Of a DNA stretch of 64,000 nt, positions 25,591 through 33,157 are shown in pieces; position 1 is the stretch's first letter; each line of letters begins with the position of its first letter. Made by a program: the position numbers and the translations under genes. The stretch comes from Streptomyces sp. NBC_00289 (GTDB taxonomy: Bacteria > Actinomycetota > Actinomycetes > Streptomycetales > Streptomycetaceae): assembly GCF_041435115.1 (NCBI RefSeq), contig NZ_CP108046.1, positions 5,828,001 to 5,892,000 of the forward strand, in the 5' to 3' direction. Below the pieces are notes generated by a model, which had not been told where the DNA came from, made no database searches, and saw only the letters and a program-made list of their open reading frames with translations.

Positions 25591-26265
25591 TCAGTTGGCC
25601 CGTACCCCCGCCTCTTCCAGGGCGGGCAGGCCCACCGCGGCGCGGCACTCGGCGGAGCCGCCCGGCTCGAAACGGGCGAGCCGGCGAGCCGGGACGGTGC
25701 CGGGCAGCACGAAGTTCCACAGATCCGTCACCCGGGCGTGCAGGTCCTCGCGGCCGGTACGGACGTGCGAGGCGACCTGGATACCGGTGAACGAACCGCA
25801 CAGGAACGTCGCCAGGTCGGTCACGTTGACCTCGGGAAGGATGTCCCCCCGGCCCTGAGCGGGTGCCAGGCAGTCGCGCAGCGCGTCGATCCACGAGTTG
25901 TACGGCGTGGGGTCGGGGTCGGTGAACGAGCCGAACTCGATCACCAGACGGATCCCGGCGCGGACCCGTACGTCGGTGAGCAGCCCGTGGGCCAGCTGGT
26001 GGGAGAGGTCGATCGCGGTCTGCACCCCCGGCATCGACGTGCTGGACACCGGACGGAAGAGCTCGAACTGCTCCTCTATCAGCGTGCGGGCGAGTGCTTC
26101 CTTGGACTGGAAGTGGAAGTACAACGCCCCCTTGGTCACACCCGCGTGCTGGGAGACCTCGCTCAGACTCGTACTCCCGAAACCGGTGCTGTCGAAGGCG
26201 GCCGCCGCCCCGTCGAGGATCGCCTGCCGGGTGATCTCGGCTCGTTCCTGCCTGGCCCTGGCCAC
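25591..26265 (-). CDS. Gamma-butyrolactone receptor (ArpA/ScbR family)
   Basis: A 224-residue TetR protein whose HTH reads GFGSTSLSEVSQHAGVTKGALYFHFQSKEALA, characteristic of ArpA-type receptors. The C-terminal segment includes DLWNFVLPG, also usual in this family. The GTG start has AGGAGG six bases upstream. It is divergent from afsA over 222 bases that hold an ARE-like palindrome (26369-26389), the classical receptor/synthase pair. The receptor is expected to repress cluster regulators until the AfsA-made butyrolactone releases it. Confidence 0.9.
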   Translation of the reverse strand: MARARQERAEITRQAILDGAAAAFDSTGFGSTSLSEVSQHAGVTKGALYFHFQSKEALARTLIEEQFELFRPVSSTSMPGVQTAIDLSHQLAHGLLTDVRVRAGIRLVIEFGSFTDPDPTPYNSWIDALRDCLAPAQGRGDILPEVNVTDLATFLCGSFTGIQVASHVRTGREDLHARVTDLWNFVLPGTVPARRLARFEPGGSAECRAAVGLPALEEAGVRAN

Positions 26266-26368
26266 TCCGTGCCTCCTGTCCGCCGCGGTGCGGATGGTGG
26301 TCTTCCATCCTTCCGGTGATCACCACGGCAAGTAGCTGGAACCAGACTGCCATGAACTAGCGAAAAAA

Positions 26369-26389
26369 AACCAGTCACCTAGTATGGTT
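26369..26389. promoter_or_regulatory. ARE-like operator between receptor gene and afsA
   Basis: A 21-bp pseudo-palindrome with half-sites AACCA and TGGTT around a central ACCTAGT. Size, position and half-sites resemble autoregulatory elements bound by ArpA-type receptors. It lies about 100 bases upstream of both divergent starts. Confidence 0.55.
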
Positions 26390-26487
26390 AAGGAAGTGAG
26401 GCCACACGTGGGGGGCGGGCTTTCCTGCCTCGTGTCCTGTTCATTTTGCGGGTAGCTGACGTCTGCGCGCGTCTCAGGAGGCAAGCG

Positions 26488-27483
26488 ATGAGTCCACTTA
26501 AGCAAGCCGTCCGACCGGATTCTTTAACTCCGGGGAAGGAGGCCGAGCTCTTCGAGCGCACCGTTCCTCGCGGACTCGTACACCGATCCGCCGTCTCCGA
26601 GGTCCTGCTCACCGGGCTGCGGCCCAGCGGGCGGGACAAGTACCACATAGGTGCCCAGTGGGCCCGGGGTCACTGCTACTACGGCCCGGTGGCCGGGCGG
26701 TGGCATGACCCCATGCTGCTTGGGGAATCGATTCGCCAGGCCGGACTGCTGCTGGCGCACGAGGCTCTCGGGATCCCGCTGGACCACCGCTTCCTCACCC
26801 AGTCCACCTCCTTCGAAATGACGGAGAAGGGAGCGAGGCTCGCCGGCGCGCCCGCCGACATCGTCCTGTGCGTGAAACTGCGGGACATCCGGTGCCGCGG
26901 AGCATACGTCTCCTCGTTCGCCCTCGACGTCCTCGCCCACCGGGGCGGGGAACTCATGGGCCGCGGGCAGGCGGCCAGCGACTGCGTCGGCCCCGCGGTG
27001 TACCGCAGGCTGCGGGGAGCTCGCGCCGAGGCCAGACCGTCGTACACCCTCATACGGGCCGTGCAGCCGGAACTCGTGGGCCGACTGAGCGAGTTCGACG
27101 TCGTCCTCGGCCGGTCCGAGGTGGAGGACGCCGAAGGCCTGGGCGACGTCCATCTGCTGCGCGTCGACGCCTCGCACCCCGTCCTGTTCGACCACCCCGT
27201 GGACCATGTGCCGGGCATGCTGCTCCTCGAAGCGGCCCGCCAGGCGGCACTGGCCGCCCTCGGACTCCCGCGCGGACTCCTGGTCGGCTGCGAGGCGACC
27301 TTCGAGCGGTACGTCGAGTTCGACTCCCCGTGCCTCGTCTCGGCCGGCAAGCCGACGACGGACGCGGAGGGACGCCGGACGCTGACGGTCCAGTTCCACC
27401 AGTCCGGTTCGGTGGCCGCGACCTGCGAGGTGTCCATCCTGGACGGCGAGAACACCCCGGACACCCCGGGCGGACCGGCCTGA
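26488..27483 (+). CDS. afsA: AfsA-family gamma-butyrolactone synthase
   Basis: A 331-residue protein with two A-factor hotdog domains. The first has AQWARGHCYYGP and LGESIRQAGLLLAHEALG; the second has HPVLFDHPVDHVPGMLLLEAARQAALAALG. AfsA joins a beta-ketoacyl-ACP to dihydroxyacetone phosphate in butyrolactone autoregulator synthesis. CAGGAGG precedes ATG 26488 by five bases. It is divergent from an ArpA-type receptor. Oddity: the last ~13 codons (DGENTPDTPGGPA) lie inside a tandem duplication that continues into the intergenic region (27441-27820), so the C terminus was probably reshaped by that event. Confidence 0.92.
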   Translation: MSPLKQAVRPDSLTPGKEAELFERTVPRGLVHRSAVSEVLLTGLRPSGRDKYHIGAQWARGHCYYGPVAGRWHDPMLLGESIRQAGLLLAHEALGIPLDHRFLTQSTSFEMTEKGARLAGAPADIVLCVKLRDIRCRGAYVSSFALDVLAHRGGELMGRGQAASDCVGPAVYRRLRGARAEARPSYTLIRAVQPELVGRLSEFDVVLGRSEVEDAEGLGDVHLLRVDASHPVLFDHPVDHVPGMLLLEAARQAALAALGLPRGLLVGCEATFERYVEFDSPCLVSAGKPTTDAEGRRTLTVQFHQSGSVAATCEVSILDGENTPDTPGGPA

Positions 27484-27497
27484 CCCGAGACATCGGA

Positions 27498-27535
27498 CGC
27501 CCCTGGCTCGGACCGTCGGGTCCGGGCCGGGGGCG
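27498..27535. terminator. Bidirectional terminator, copy 1
   Basis: CGCCCCTGGCTCGGACC and GGTCCGGGCCGGGGGCG form an imperfect GC-rich stem downstream of the afsA stop. An identical copy lies at 27701-27738. Confidence 0.6.
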
Positions 27536-27700
27536 TTCGCGATGCGGGACGTCGGCGGCGGGCCGTGGGCCGGGGGCCGTCGTCCGGTGTGCGTGGCTCA
27601 ACGTCCTGGGTGACCGGGACGGCGAGAACACCCCGGACACCCCGGACACCCCGGACACCCCGGACACCCCGGGCGGACCGGCCTGACCCGAGACATCGGA

Positions 27701-27738
27701 CGCCCCTGGCTCGGACCGTCGGGTCCGGGCCGGGGGCG
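27701..27738. terminator. Bidirectional terminator, copy 2
   Basis: Second copy of the hairpin, produced by the tandem duplication. It is the copy nearer the minus-strand regulator stop. Confidence 0.6.
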
Positions 27739-27800
27739 TTCGCGATGCGGGACGCCGGCGGCGGGCCGTGGGCCGGGGGCCGCCGTCCGGTATGCGTGGC

Positions 27801-28772
27801 TCAACGTCCCTGGGTGACCGGGACGGTGAGTCGATAGCCGACTCCTCGCACCGTCTCGATCCACTCGGCGCTGCCCAGCTTGCCGCGGAGGGAACCCACG
27901 TGGACGTCGAGGGTCCGGGTGGAGCCGAACCAGTTCTCGTCCCACACGCGGGCCATGATCTCCTGCCGCTTCATCACCGTGCCGGGTTCCTGGATGAGCA
28001 TGGCCAGGAGGTCGAACTCCTTGCGGGTGATGCGGACTTCGGCGCCGTGCAGGAAGACCTTGCGGATGCGCGGGTCCAGCAGTAAGGGGCCGGCGCTCAG
28101 ACATCCGGAACCGTTGAGCCCGGCGTCGGCGTTCACTGCCGCGACCGTTCCCACGGCTGCGGCCTGCGCCTGCGGGCGCGCCGTCCCCGCCCAAGCCACC
28201 GCGCCCGCCGCCCCCGTCGCGCCCACCGGGGTCGCCGCCCCCGCCGCGCCCACCGGGGTCGCCGTATCGCCGGAAGCGGTCCGCTGTGCGGGGACCGGCA
28301 CAGCCTCCATGTCTGAGGATGCGACGCTGGTGGCCGGGTGTGCCGACGGGCCCGGGCCGCTCTCCGCACCCCGCGCGTCGGCGGCCGCGCGCTCGTGCCA
28401 CGGGCAGGAGCCGGCCCGCCGTAGCACCGCCTGCACGCGCGCCATCAGCTCGAACCGGCCGAACGGCTTCGCGACGACGTCGTCGGCACCCATGTGCAGG
28501 GCCATCACCCGGTCCAGCTCGTCGAGTTCGTCGGTCGGCTCGCTCAGTGCGATGACGGGCACACAGGATTGTTCGCGGATCCGGCGGCACACCTCGTGCC
28601 CGGCCAGGTCCGGCAGCGTGAGTCCGAGCAGGACGAGCCGGACGCCGTCCAGCAGGCCGAGGGCGGCGAGGCCGCTGTCGGTGCGCTGGGGCGCGTATCC
28701 GTGCACGGCCAGGGTTTGCGCGAGGGCCTCGGCCACGCCGTCGTCGTGCTCGACGATCAGAACGCTCTTCAT
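27801..28772 (-). CDS. Atypical OmpR-family response regulator, JadR1-like
   Basis: A 323-residue regulator: receiver-like domain (residues 1-120), a very long Ala/Gly/Pro/Thr-rich linker (~121-225, with ATPVGAAGAATPVGATGAA repeats) and a winged-helix DNA-binding domain (VRITRKEFDLLAMLIQEPG... then STRTLDVHVGSLRGKLG). The phospho-acceptor position is Gly50 (VLLGLTLPD instead of VLLDxxLPD), and the acidic pocket reads EHDD. Phosphorylation is therefore unlikely. JadR1 in jadomycin clusters is an OmpR-type atypical regulator that answers to pathway products, and this gene likewise sits at an angucycline-type cluster. I chose ATG 28772, where receiver homology begins. ARE-like sites lie upstream. 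Confidence 0.85.
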   Translation of the reverse strand: MKSVLIVEHDDGVAEALAQTLAVHGYAPQRTDSGLAALGLLDGVRLVLLGLTLPDLAGHEVCRRIREQSCVPVIALSEPTDELDELDRVMALHMGADDVVAKPFGRFELMARVQAVLRRAGSCPWHERAAADARGAESGPGPSAHPATSVASSDMEAVPVPAQRTASGDTATPVGAAGAATPVGATGAAGAVAWAGTARPQAQAAAVGTVAAVNADAGLNGSGCLSAGPLLLDPRIRKVFLHGAEVRITRKEFDLLAMLIQEPGTVMKRQEIMARVWDENWFGSTRTLDVHVGSLRGKLGSAEWIETVRGVGYRLTVPVTQGR

Positions 28773-28832
28773 CCGGTGTCTCCCGGCGCTGTTGCCCGCG
28801 TGCGCGGAGCGGTCCCGCATGGTCCCTTAAAA

Positions 28833-28853
28833 AAACTGGTCGAACGGTATCTT
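28833..28853. promoter_or_regulatory. ARE-like operator 1 in the divergent regulator/kinase promoter
   Basis: Read on the minus strand, AAGATACCGTTCGACC followed by AGTTT resembles gamma-butyrolactone-receptor AREs. It is 61 bases upstream of the JadR1-like start. Confidence 0.55.
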
Positions 28854-28865
28854 CTTTGAAGTCTA

Positions 28866-28886
28866 ACAAGTCGGTCGACCGGTTCT
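28866..28886. promoter_or_regulatory. ARE-like operator 2 in the divergent regulator/kinase promoter
   Basis: Contains the perfect core CGGTCGACCG with flanks ACAAGT and GTTCT. It is one to two helical turns from operator 1 and could bind a second receptor dimer. Otherwise the ~300 bases between the two genes show no other recognisable element. Confidence 0.5.
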
Positions 28887-29072
28887 CAAGTGGCAGGGGG
28901 TAGGTGTCCCGTTCGGGATACACGGCCATGCCTCCTACGGGGTATCGCAGAGGTAGCGAGCCGTGCCCCGACCGGTTCCGAAGACCTGTCGGGCCCTCAG
29001 GAGGAGGTACTCTCCGAGCAGCCAAGATCAGTGCAGGGCTGGGGAGTTCGCTGGTCACCAGGGGGTGGCGGG

Positions 29073-30140
29073 GTGTCGTCACAGGGAGGCGCGCGCAGTG
29101 CGGCCGTGGACGTACTGGAACGCCGGATGGAACACGTGCTGAAGTCCTGTGAGGGGCGGGAACTGGACTCCGCACGCCTGCTCCTGCAGAGCGTGATCGC
29201 TGAACTGCGGTTTTCCGGAAACCAGTTGGACGGTAGGAATAATGATCCAGGCTGTCCCGAGCCCCGGCGCGAGCCCGGCCCACGGCCGGTGGCGGTGACC
29301 GAGCGGACCGCGACCGACCTCTTCGAGGCGGTGGGGCACGTGCTGTTCGCCGAGCCGGTGGCCGCGCAGGACGGCGTACGCCTGCTGACGCTGCTGCACC
29401 GGCACACCGTCTCCGCGGTCTCCTCGGCCGCCGCGCGGGAGTTGCACGACGAGGTGGCGGGACGGCTGACGGTGGCACTCAACTGCTTCGAGCTGTACGA
29501 CCTGCACCGCGCCGCCCGGCCCCGGACGGCGCTGGAACGGCTGAGCGGCGCACGGGAGTCGGTGCGGGAGTCCCTGACGGCGCTGCGCGCGGTGATGGCA
29601 CAGCTCCGCAGGCCCGCGGAGGCGAGGGAGGCCGGCGCGGCGGCCACCGACACGACGACGACCGGCGCGGTGGGGGTGGTGCGTCCGCTGCGGGCGGCGC
29701 TGCTGCGCGATCTCGGCGGGGCGGGCGCCGACCCGACGGCGGGGGAGGGAGCCCGGGTGCGGGTCGAGGTGAACGGTGACGAGCTGTTGTCCGACCGGAC
29801 GGCCCGGGAGCTGTTCCTGATCGTGCGGGAGGCCCAGCGCAACGCCGTACGGCATGCGAAGGCGTCGCGGATCACGGTGTCGGTCGAGGTGTTGCCCGAG
29901 CGGATCGAGGCCCGGATCGAGGACGACGGACGCGGGTTCGACGTGGAGGCGGGCCTGGCGTACGGGGGAGGCGGACTGGTCTCGATGCGGGAACGGGCCG
30001 AACTCCTGGGTGGCAGCCTCGCCGTGGAGTCGGGGCCGGGAGTGCGGGATACGGGCCCCGAGCCCGGCGGAGAGACACGCGGAGGCACGCGGGTCCTGGT
30101 GCGCGTGCCGCTGAGAGGGGAAGCCCGTGCTGCCCGGTAG
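29073..30140 (+). CDS. Soluble sensor histidine kinase (NarL partner type)
   Basis: About 355 residues, without any transmembrane segment. The dimerisation/phospho-acceptor region is ARELHDEVAGRLTVALNCFELYDL (HisKA_3 H-box). The HATPase_c domain has VREAQRNAVRHAKASRI and IEDDGRGF, then GGLVSMRERAELLGGSL. The N-terminal ~100 residues have no recognised sensor fold. The start is uncertain: GTG 29073 is used, and the frame is open to 28890. The 3' end overlaps a NarL-type regulator by 14 bases, so the two are a cognate pair. It diverges from the JadR1-like gene, so ARE-like sites may control both. Confidence 0.8.
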   Translation: MSSQGGARSAAVDVLERRMEHVLKSCEGRELDSARLLLQSVIAELRFSGNQLDGRNNDPGCPEPRREPGPRPVAVTERTATDLFEAVGHVLFAEPVAAQDGVRLLTLLHRHTVSAVSSAAARELHDEVAGRLTVALNCFELYDLHRAARPRTALERLSGARESVRESLTALRAVMAQLRRPAEAREAGAAATDTTTTGAVGVVRPLRAALLRDLGGAGADPTAGEGARVRVEVNGDELLSDRTARELFLIVREAQRNAVRHAKASRITVSVEVLPERIEARIEDDGRGFDVEAGLAYGGGGLVSMRERAELLGGSLAVESGPGVRDTGPEPGGETRGGTRVLVRVPLRGEARAAR

Positions 30141-30813
30141 ACCGGTCCGGATCGTCCTCGCCGACGACCACACGCTGTTCCGCGAGGGCATCGGGGAGAT
30201 CCTCGCGGCCTCGGGCGGTTTCGAGGTGGTGGGGGAGGCGCACCGCGGGGAGGAGACCTGCCGCGTCACCGCAGAGGCGCGGCCCGACGTGGTGCTGCTG
30301 GACGTGGAGATGCCGGGGCCCGGAGTACGGGAGGTGCTGGCCCGCCTGGTGCGGTTGACCCCGCGTCCCCAGGTGGTCGTACTGACGGTGCACGACGACA
30401 TCGCGCTGGCCAGGGAACTGCTGGGGCTGGGCGCGGGGGCCTACCTGGTGAAGGGGTCCACGCGGCAGGAACTGCTGTCGGCGATCCGCAGCGTCACGGT
30501 GGAACGGCGCTCCGGCCACGTGGTGCTGTCCCTGTCCCAGCAGAGCCTGGTCGCCGGCCCGCGACCGGCCCAGGTCCTCTCGGCACGGGAGCGGGAGGTG
30601 CTGGCCCTGGCGGGCCAGGCCCTGAGCAACAGCCAGATAGCCCGACGGCTGGCGATCGCCGAGGGCACGGTGAAACGACACCTGCGCAACATCTACGGCA
30701 AGCTAGGCGCCGTATCGCGCATGGACGCCGTGAACAAGGCGCAGGCGGCCTCGCTGATCACGCCACCGCAGACGGCGGGAGAGGACCGCCAGGGCGGGAC
30801 GGACCCGGAGTGA
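30127..30813 (+). CDS. NarL/FixJ-family response regulator
   Basis: A 228-residue regulator with an intact receiver (LADDHTLFREG, phospho-acceptor Asp in VVLLDVEMPG, conserved Lys in GAYLVKGST) and a LuxR HTH (LSAREREVLALAGQALSNSQIARRLAIAEGTVKRHLRNIYGKLG). It overlaps the preceding kinase gene. In contrast to the nearby JadR1-like protein its phosphorylation site is complete. Position suggests cluster regulation. Confidence 0.9.
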   Translation: MLPGRPVRIVLADDHTLFREGIGEILAASGGFEVVGEAHRGEETCRVTAEARPDVVLLDVEMPGPGVREVLARLVRLTPRPQVVVLTVHDDIALARELLGLGAGAYLVKGSTRQELLSAIRSVTVERRSGHVVLSLSQQSLVAGPRPAQVLSAREREVLALAGQALSNSQIARRLAIAEGTVKRHLRNIYGKLGAVSRMDAVNKAQAASLITPPQTAGEDRQGGTDPE

Positions 30814-30980
30814 GGGCGGGTCGGAGGTCGGCCCCGCGGCCGGAGTGAACGCGGGGCGACCGACCGGGGCGAAGAATTTCGGACGTCTGACACTGGCCTG
30901 ACGGTTCCCTGATACAGCTGCGGAAGTCTGGCGAAGCTCTGAACCGGCGTGTGTTGAAGCGTGTCCGAGGCGTGGCGAGG

Positions 30981-31664
30981 ATGGAGGAAACCACCAGGAG
31001 CCACAGGGAAAGCCACAGGGATTGGGGGGTCCAGGTGCACAAGGTTGGGGAACTTCCAGGCAAGCACACAGGACGGGACTGCGCGAGGCTGTGCGGTCGG
31101 ATCTGCGCCAAGTGCGTCGAGCGGTTGCGTGGTGAACTACGCACGCTGCTCGAGCTGTACCGCGAGAGCGATCACGCCCTCACCGCCGCGTCGCCCCGGC
31201 TGCGCGAGCGGGTCAGCGGCAGCCGCGGAGTCGTCGGCATCGTGCTCGACGAACGGGCCGTGGACATGCGCGCCCGGATGACCGAGGTGCTCGCCTCCTG
31301 GGCGCGGCTCGTCGTGGAGGAGCGGGGCAGCGAGGTGCCCCGACCGCGTGAGCGCGAGGTCACCAACCTGGTGCCGTTCCTGCGGCAGCAGGTGCGGTGG
31401 ATCGCCGGCCATCCCGCGGCCGTCGACTTCGACGAGGAAGTCGCGGAACTGCTGGGCGAGTTCGGCGGACTGTTCGGCCCGGGGCAGGCGCGCAGGTTCC
31501 CGCTCGGCCCGTGCGTGCGGCCCGGCTGCGCCGGAACGCTGCACGGTGTCGTCCGCTCGGACGGCGCCGCCGACCCGAGCCACGTCTCCTGCGACGCCGG
31601 CCACGCGCTGCCGCCGCGGCAGTGGCTTCAGGTGGCGGGCCGGATGGCGGAAGGAGCCGCCTGA
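30981..31664 (+). CDS. Hypothetical protein with Cys clusters
   Basis: About 227 residues, no named family recognised. An N-terminal CARLCGRICAKC cluster and a C-terminal CVRPGC...CDAGH cluster could each bind a metal. The middle is helical (VERLRGELRTLLELYRESDHAL, then RARMTEVLASWARLVVEERG). The start is uncertain; ATG 30981 and GTG 31035 are both possible. The stop overlaps the next start (TGATG), so it is coupled to a small HTH protein. This pairing suggests a DNA-associated or regulatory unit (inference). Confidence 0.65.
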   Translation: MEETTRSHRESHRDWGVQVHKVGELPGKHTGRDCARLCGRICAKCVERLRGELRTLLELYRESDHALTAASPRLRERVSGSRGVVGIVLDERAVDMRARMTEVLASWARLVVEERGSEVPRPREREVTNLVPFLRQQVRWIAGHPAAVDFDEEVAELLGEFGGLFGPGQARRFPLGPCVRPGCAGTLHGVVRSDGAADPSHVSCDAGHALPPRQWLQVAGRMAEGAA

Positions 31665-31885
31665 TGCGGGCGGCGAGACGGCGCACGGTACCGACCGAAC
31701 TGGCGGCCCTGGCCATGGGAGTGTCCGAGGCGACGATCCGCAAATGGGCGAGCCGAGGGAAGATCACCCGGTACGGAGGCCCGCAGAGGGCCGAATACGA
31801 CCTGGACGAACTGCTCACCCTGACCGCCGGCCCACACGCCCGCCTTTCCACCGCCGACATCGACACAGGCACCGGAATCCCATAG
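31664..31885 (+). CDS. Small MerR/excisionase-like HTH protein
   Basis: A 73-residue single-domain DNA-binding protein: PTELAALAMGVSEATIRKWASRGKI is a helix-turn-helix of the MerR/HTH_17 type, followed by a YDLDELLTL wing. It is coupled to the preceding Cys-cluster protein gene. The final codons and stop (ACCGGAATCCCATAG) are repeated 19 bases further on as ACCGGAATCCCGTAG, and an IS lies 33 bases after the stop. Confidence 0.72.
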   Translation: MRAARRRTVPTELAALAMGVSEATIRKWASRGKITRYGGPQRAEYDLDELLTLTAGPHARLSTADIDTGTGIP

Positions 31886-31904
31886 GGCCACCGGAATCCC
31901 GTAG
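31871..31904. repeat. 15-bp direct repeat at a gene 3' end
   Basis: ACCGGAATCCC[A/G]TAG occurs at 31871-31885 and 31890-31904. The first copy contains the stop codon of the HTH gene; the second is noncoding, just before the IS. Confidence 0.8.
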
Positions 31905-31918
31905 AAGTTCATGAACCC

Positions 31919-31937
31919 GGAGCCTTTTTCACTTGTA
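31919..31937. repeat. IS left terminal inverted repeat
   Basis: Matches the right-end repeat at 18 of 19 positions. Confidence 0.88.
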
Positions 31938-32044
31938 CGGCCTGCGGGTGAGCGTCGGTGAAGTGTTGACGGTGGCGTGCCGAACGGGGCATCCCGTTGG
32001 TTTGGAGAGTCGCCAGACATAACCTTCACCTGCGGAGATGCCCC

Positions 32045-32794
32045 GTGTTCTCCTATCCTGCCGGATGCGATGTCGATCCGGAGCTCCTGGAGCTGGTCAC
32101 GATGGTGATCGCGTCCTGTGAAGCCGGCCGGCGCTGCAGACTGCGTCCGTACGACCGGGCCCGGTGCACCCTGGTCTACCTGCGCAAGCACGACACCCTC
32201 GAACAGATCGCCGCAGGCTTCGGCATCAGCACGGCCACCGCCTGGCGCTACGTGAACCACACGATCGGGCAACTTGCGGAGCACGCGCCGTCGTTGACCG
32301 AGGCGCTCACCAGTCATCACACGGACGGCTACGTGCTGCTGGACGGCACCGTCGCGGAGACCGACCGGGTCCAGGCGCCGGGGCACTTCTCCGGCAAGGT
32401 CCGCCGCGAGGGCGTGAATCTGCAGGTCATTGCGGCAGAAGAGGGCAAACTGCTGTGGATGTCACCCGCCCTTCCGGGCGGCACCCACGATGTGACGGCC
32501 GCCCGCGAGCACGCCATCGTCGACACCTGCGCGCGACTGGACCTCGAGATCCTCGCGGACAAAGGGTACGTCGGGGCCGGCGGCACTGTGATCACCCCGA
32601 TCAAACGACGGCCCGGAACCGAACTGCCCGACAAGCACAAGACGTCGAACAAGGTCCACGCCGCACTGCGTGCTCCCGTCGAGCGAACCATCTCCCGGAT
32701 CAAGCAGTGGCGGATCTTCCGGCATGCCCGCGTCAGTCCGAACAGACTCACGTCAGTAGCTGCCGCGATCCTCACCCTCATGATCTACACGTGA
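32045..32794 (+). CDS. IS5-family DDE transposase
   Basis: A 249-residue transposase with an N-terminal HTH (YLRKHDTLEQIAAGFGISTATAWRYVN) and a DDE_Tnp_4-type catalytic domain: LLDGTVAETDRV supplies the first Asp, LADKGYVGAGG the second, and VERTISRIKQWRIFRH the Glu region. I chose GTG 32045 because GGAG lies seven bases upstream; a TTG at 31997 is also in frame. No frameshift or internal stop, so it may be active. It ends inside the right inverted repeat, which is normal for compact IS elements. Confidence 0.9.
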   Translation: MFSYPAGCDVDPELLELVTMVIASCEAGRRCRLRPYDRARCTLVYLRKHDTLEQIAAGFGISTATAWRYVNHTIGQLAEHAPSLTEALTSHHTDGYVLLDGTVAETDRVQAPGHFSGKVRREGVNLQVIAAEEGKLLWMSPALPGGTHDVTAAREHAIVDTCARLDLEILADKGYVGAGGTVITPIKRRPGTELPDKHKTSNKVHAALRAPVERTISRIKQWRIFRHARVSPNRLTSVAAAILTLMIYT

Positions 32795-32804
32795 AAAAGG
32801 CTCC
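32786..32804. repeat. IS right terminal inverted repeat
   Basis: Complement of the left repeat with one mismatch. It contains the transposase stop codon TGA. Confidence 0.88.
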
Positions 32805-32857
32805 CGGTGAGCGGAAACACAAACAAACCTCAACAGGTATCCACGGATTCCACGACG

Positions 32858-32899
32858 AAAGCCCCCTGCGGCCGCCACCCACGGCCGCAGGGGGCTTTT
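32858..32899. terminator. Strong terminator
   Basis: A 17-bp stem AAAGCCCCCTGCGGCCG with its complement around CCACCCA, followed by TTTT. It was probably the terminator of the two genes before the IS and now also insulates the biosynthetic cluster. Confidence 0.88.
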
Positions 32900-32977
32900 C
32901 CCATCCCCCCGTTGATCACTTCACACCCACCACCGCCACTTCCCCACAGCGATCAACTCCCCTAGGCAAAACGATAG

Positions 32978-33007
32978 TTGACCGATCGGGTGGATGGGTG
33001 TCACACT
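32978..33007 (+). promoter_or_regulatory. Candidate promoter of the first biosynthetic operon
   Basis: TTGACC (32978-32983), then TGTCACACTTTT starting at 32999. The same arrangement (TTGAC, 15-16 bases, TGTCAC[A/G]CTTT) occurs upstream of the halogenase gene at 41934. It matches a sigma-70-like -35; the -10 (CACACT) is weak. Confidence 0.5.
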
Positions 33008-33078
33008 TTTCCCGGCGCCTCCATGCCCTGGCACCCCCGCGATGTCGACGGTGGTCCTCAGGAGCGGCGCAATTCCCC

Positions 33079-33121
33079 AAATCCGCAACCGTTGGTTTCT
33101 CACCACGGTGCGGATTTTTTT
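33079..33121 (+). terminator. Leader hairpin with T-run (possible attenuator)
   Basis: AAATCCGC pairs with GCGGATTT, with an inner ACCGTTGGT/ACCACGGT stem, then a seven-T run. It lies between the candidate promoter and the first gene (33158). A strong terminator already exists 180 bases upstream, so this one is not needed to stop incoming transcripts. Confidence 0.6.
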
Positions 33122-33157
33122 GTCTCCTTTTCGCCCCGACCCGAGGAAGTGTGGTCG

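Larger units (their letters stand above)
27441..27820. repeat. Tandem duplication spanning the convergent afsA / response-regulator 3' ends
   Basis: Two tandem units (27441-27616 and 27617-27820), each beginning at GGACGG, with a third GGACGG at 27821. The units differ by scattered substitutions, a one-base deletion and a CACCCCGGA nonamer array (two copies of CACCCCGG in unit 1, five in unit 2). Each unit carries the afsA C-terminal codons and stop, a hairpin, and the end of the opposing regulator gene. The 317 bases between the two genes consist entirely of this duplication. Confidence 0.9.
31919..32804 (+). mobile_element. IS5-family insertion sequence (886 bp)
   Basis: Bounded by 19-bp terminal inverted repeats: GGAGCCTTTTTCAC[T]TGTA at 31919-31937 and its complement, with one mismatch, at 32786-32804. 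It contains one complete transposase gene, whose stop codon lies within the right repeat. No target-site duplication is visible in the flanks. The element separates a small HTH gene from the strong terminator at 32858. Confidence 0.9.

Noticed and set aside
31997..32044. TTG start for the transposase
   Set aside because: The GTG at 32045 has a better-placed GGAG and begins where transposase homology begins; the upstream stretch reads as leader.
31905..32815. Target-site duplication flanking the IS
   Set aside because: The bases next to the inverted repeats (GAACCC on the left, CGGTGA on the right) do not match.
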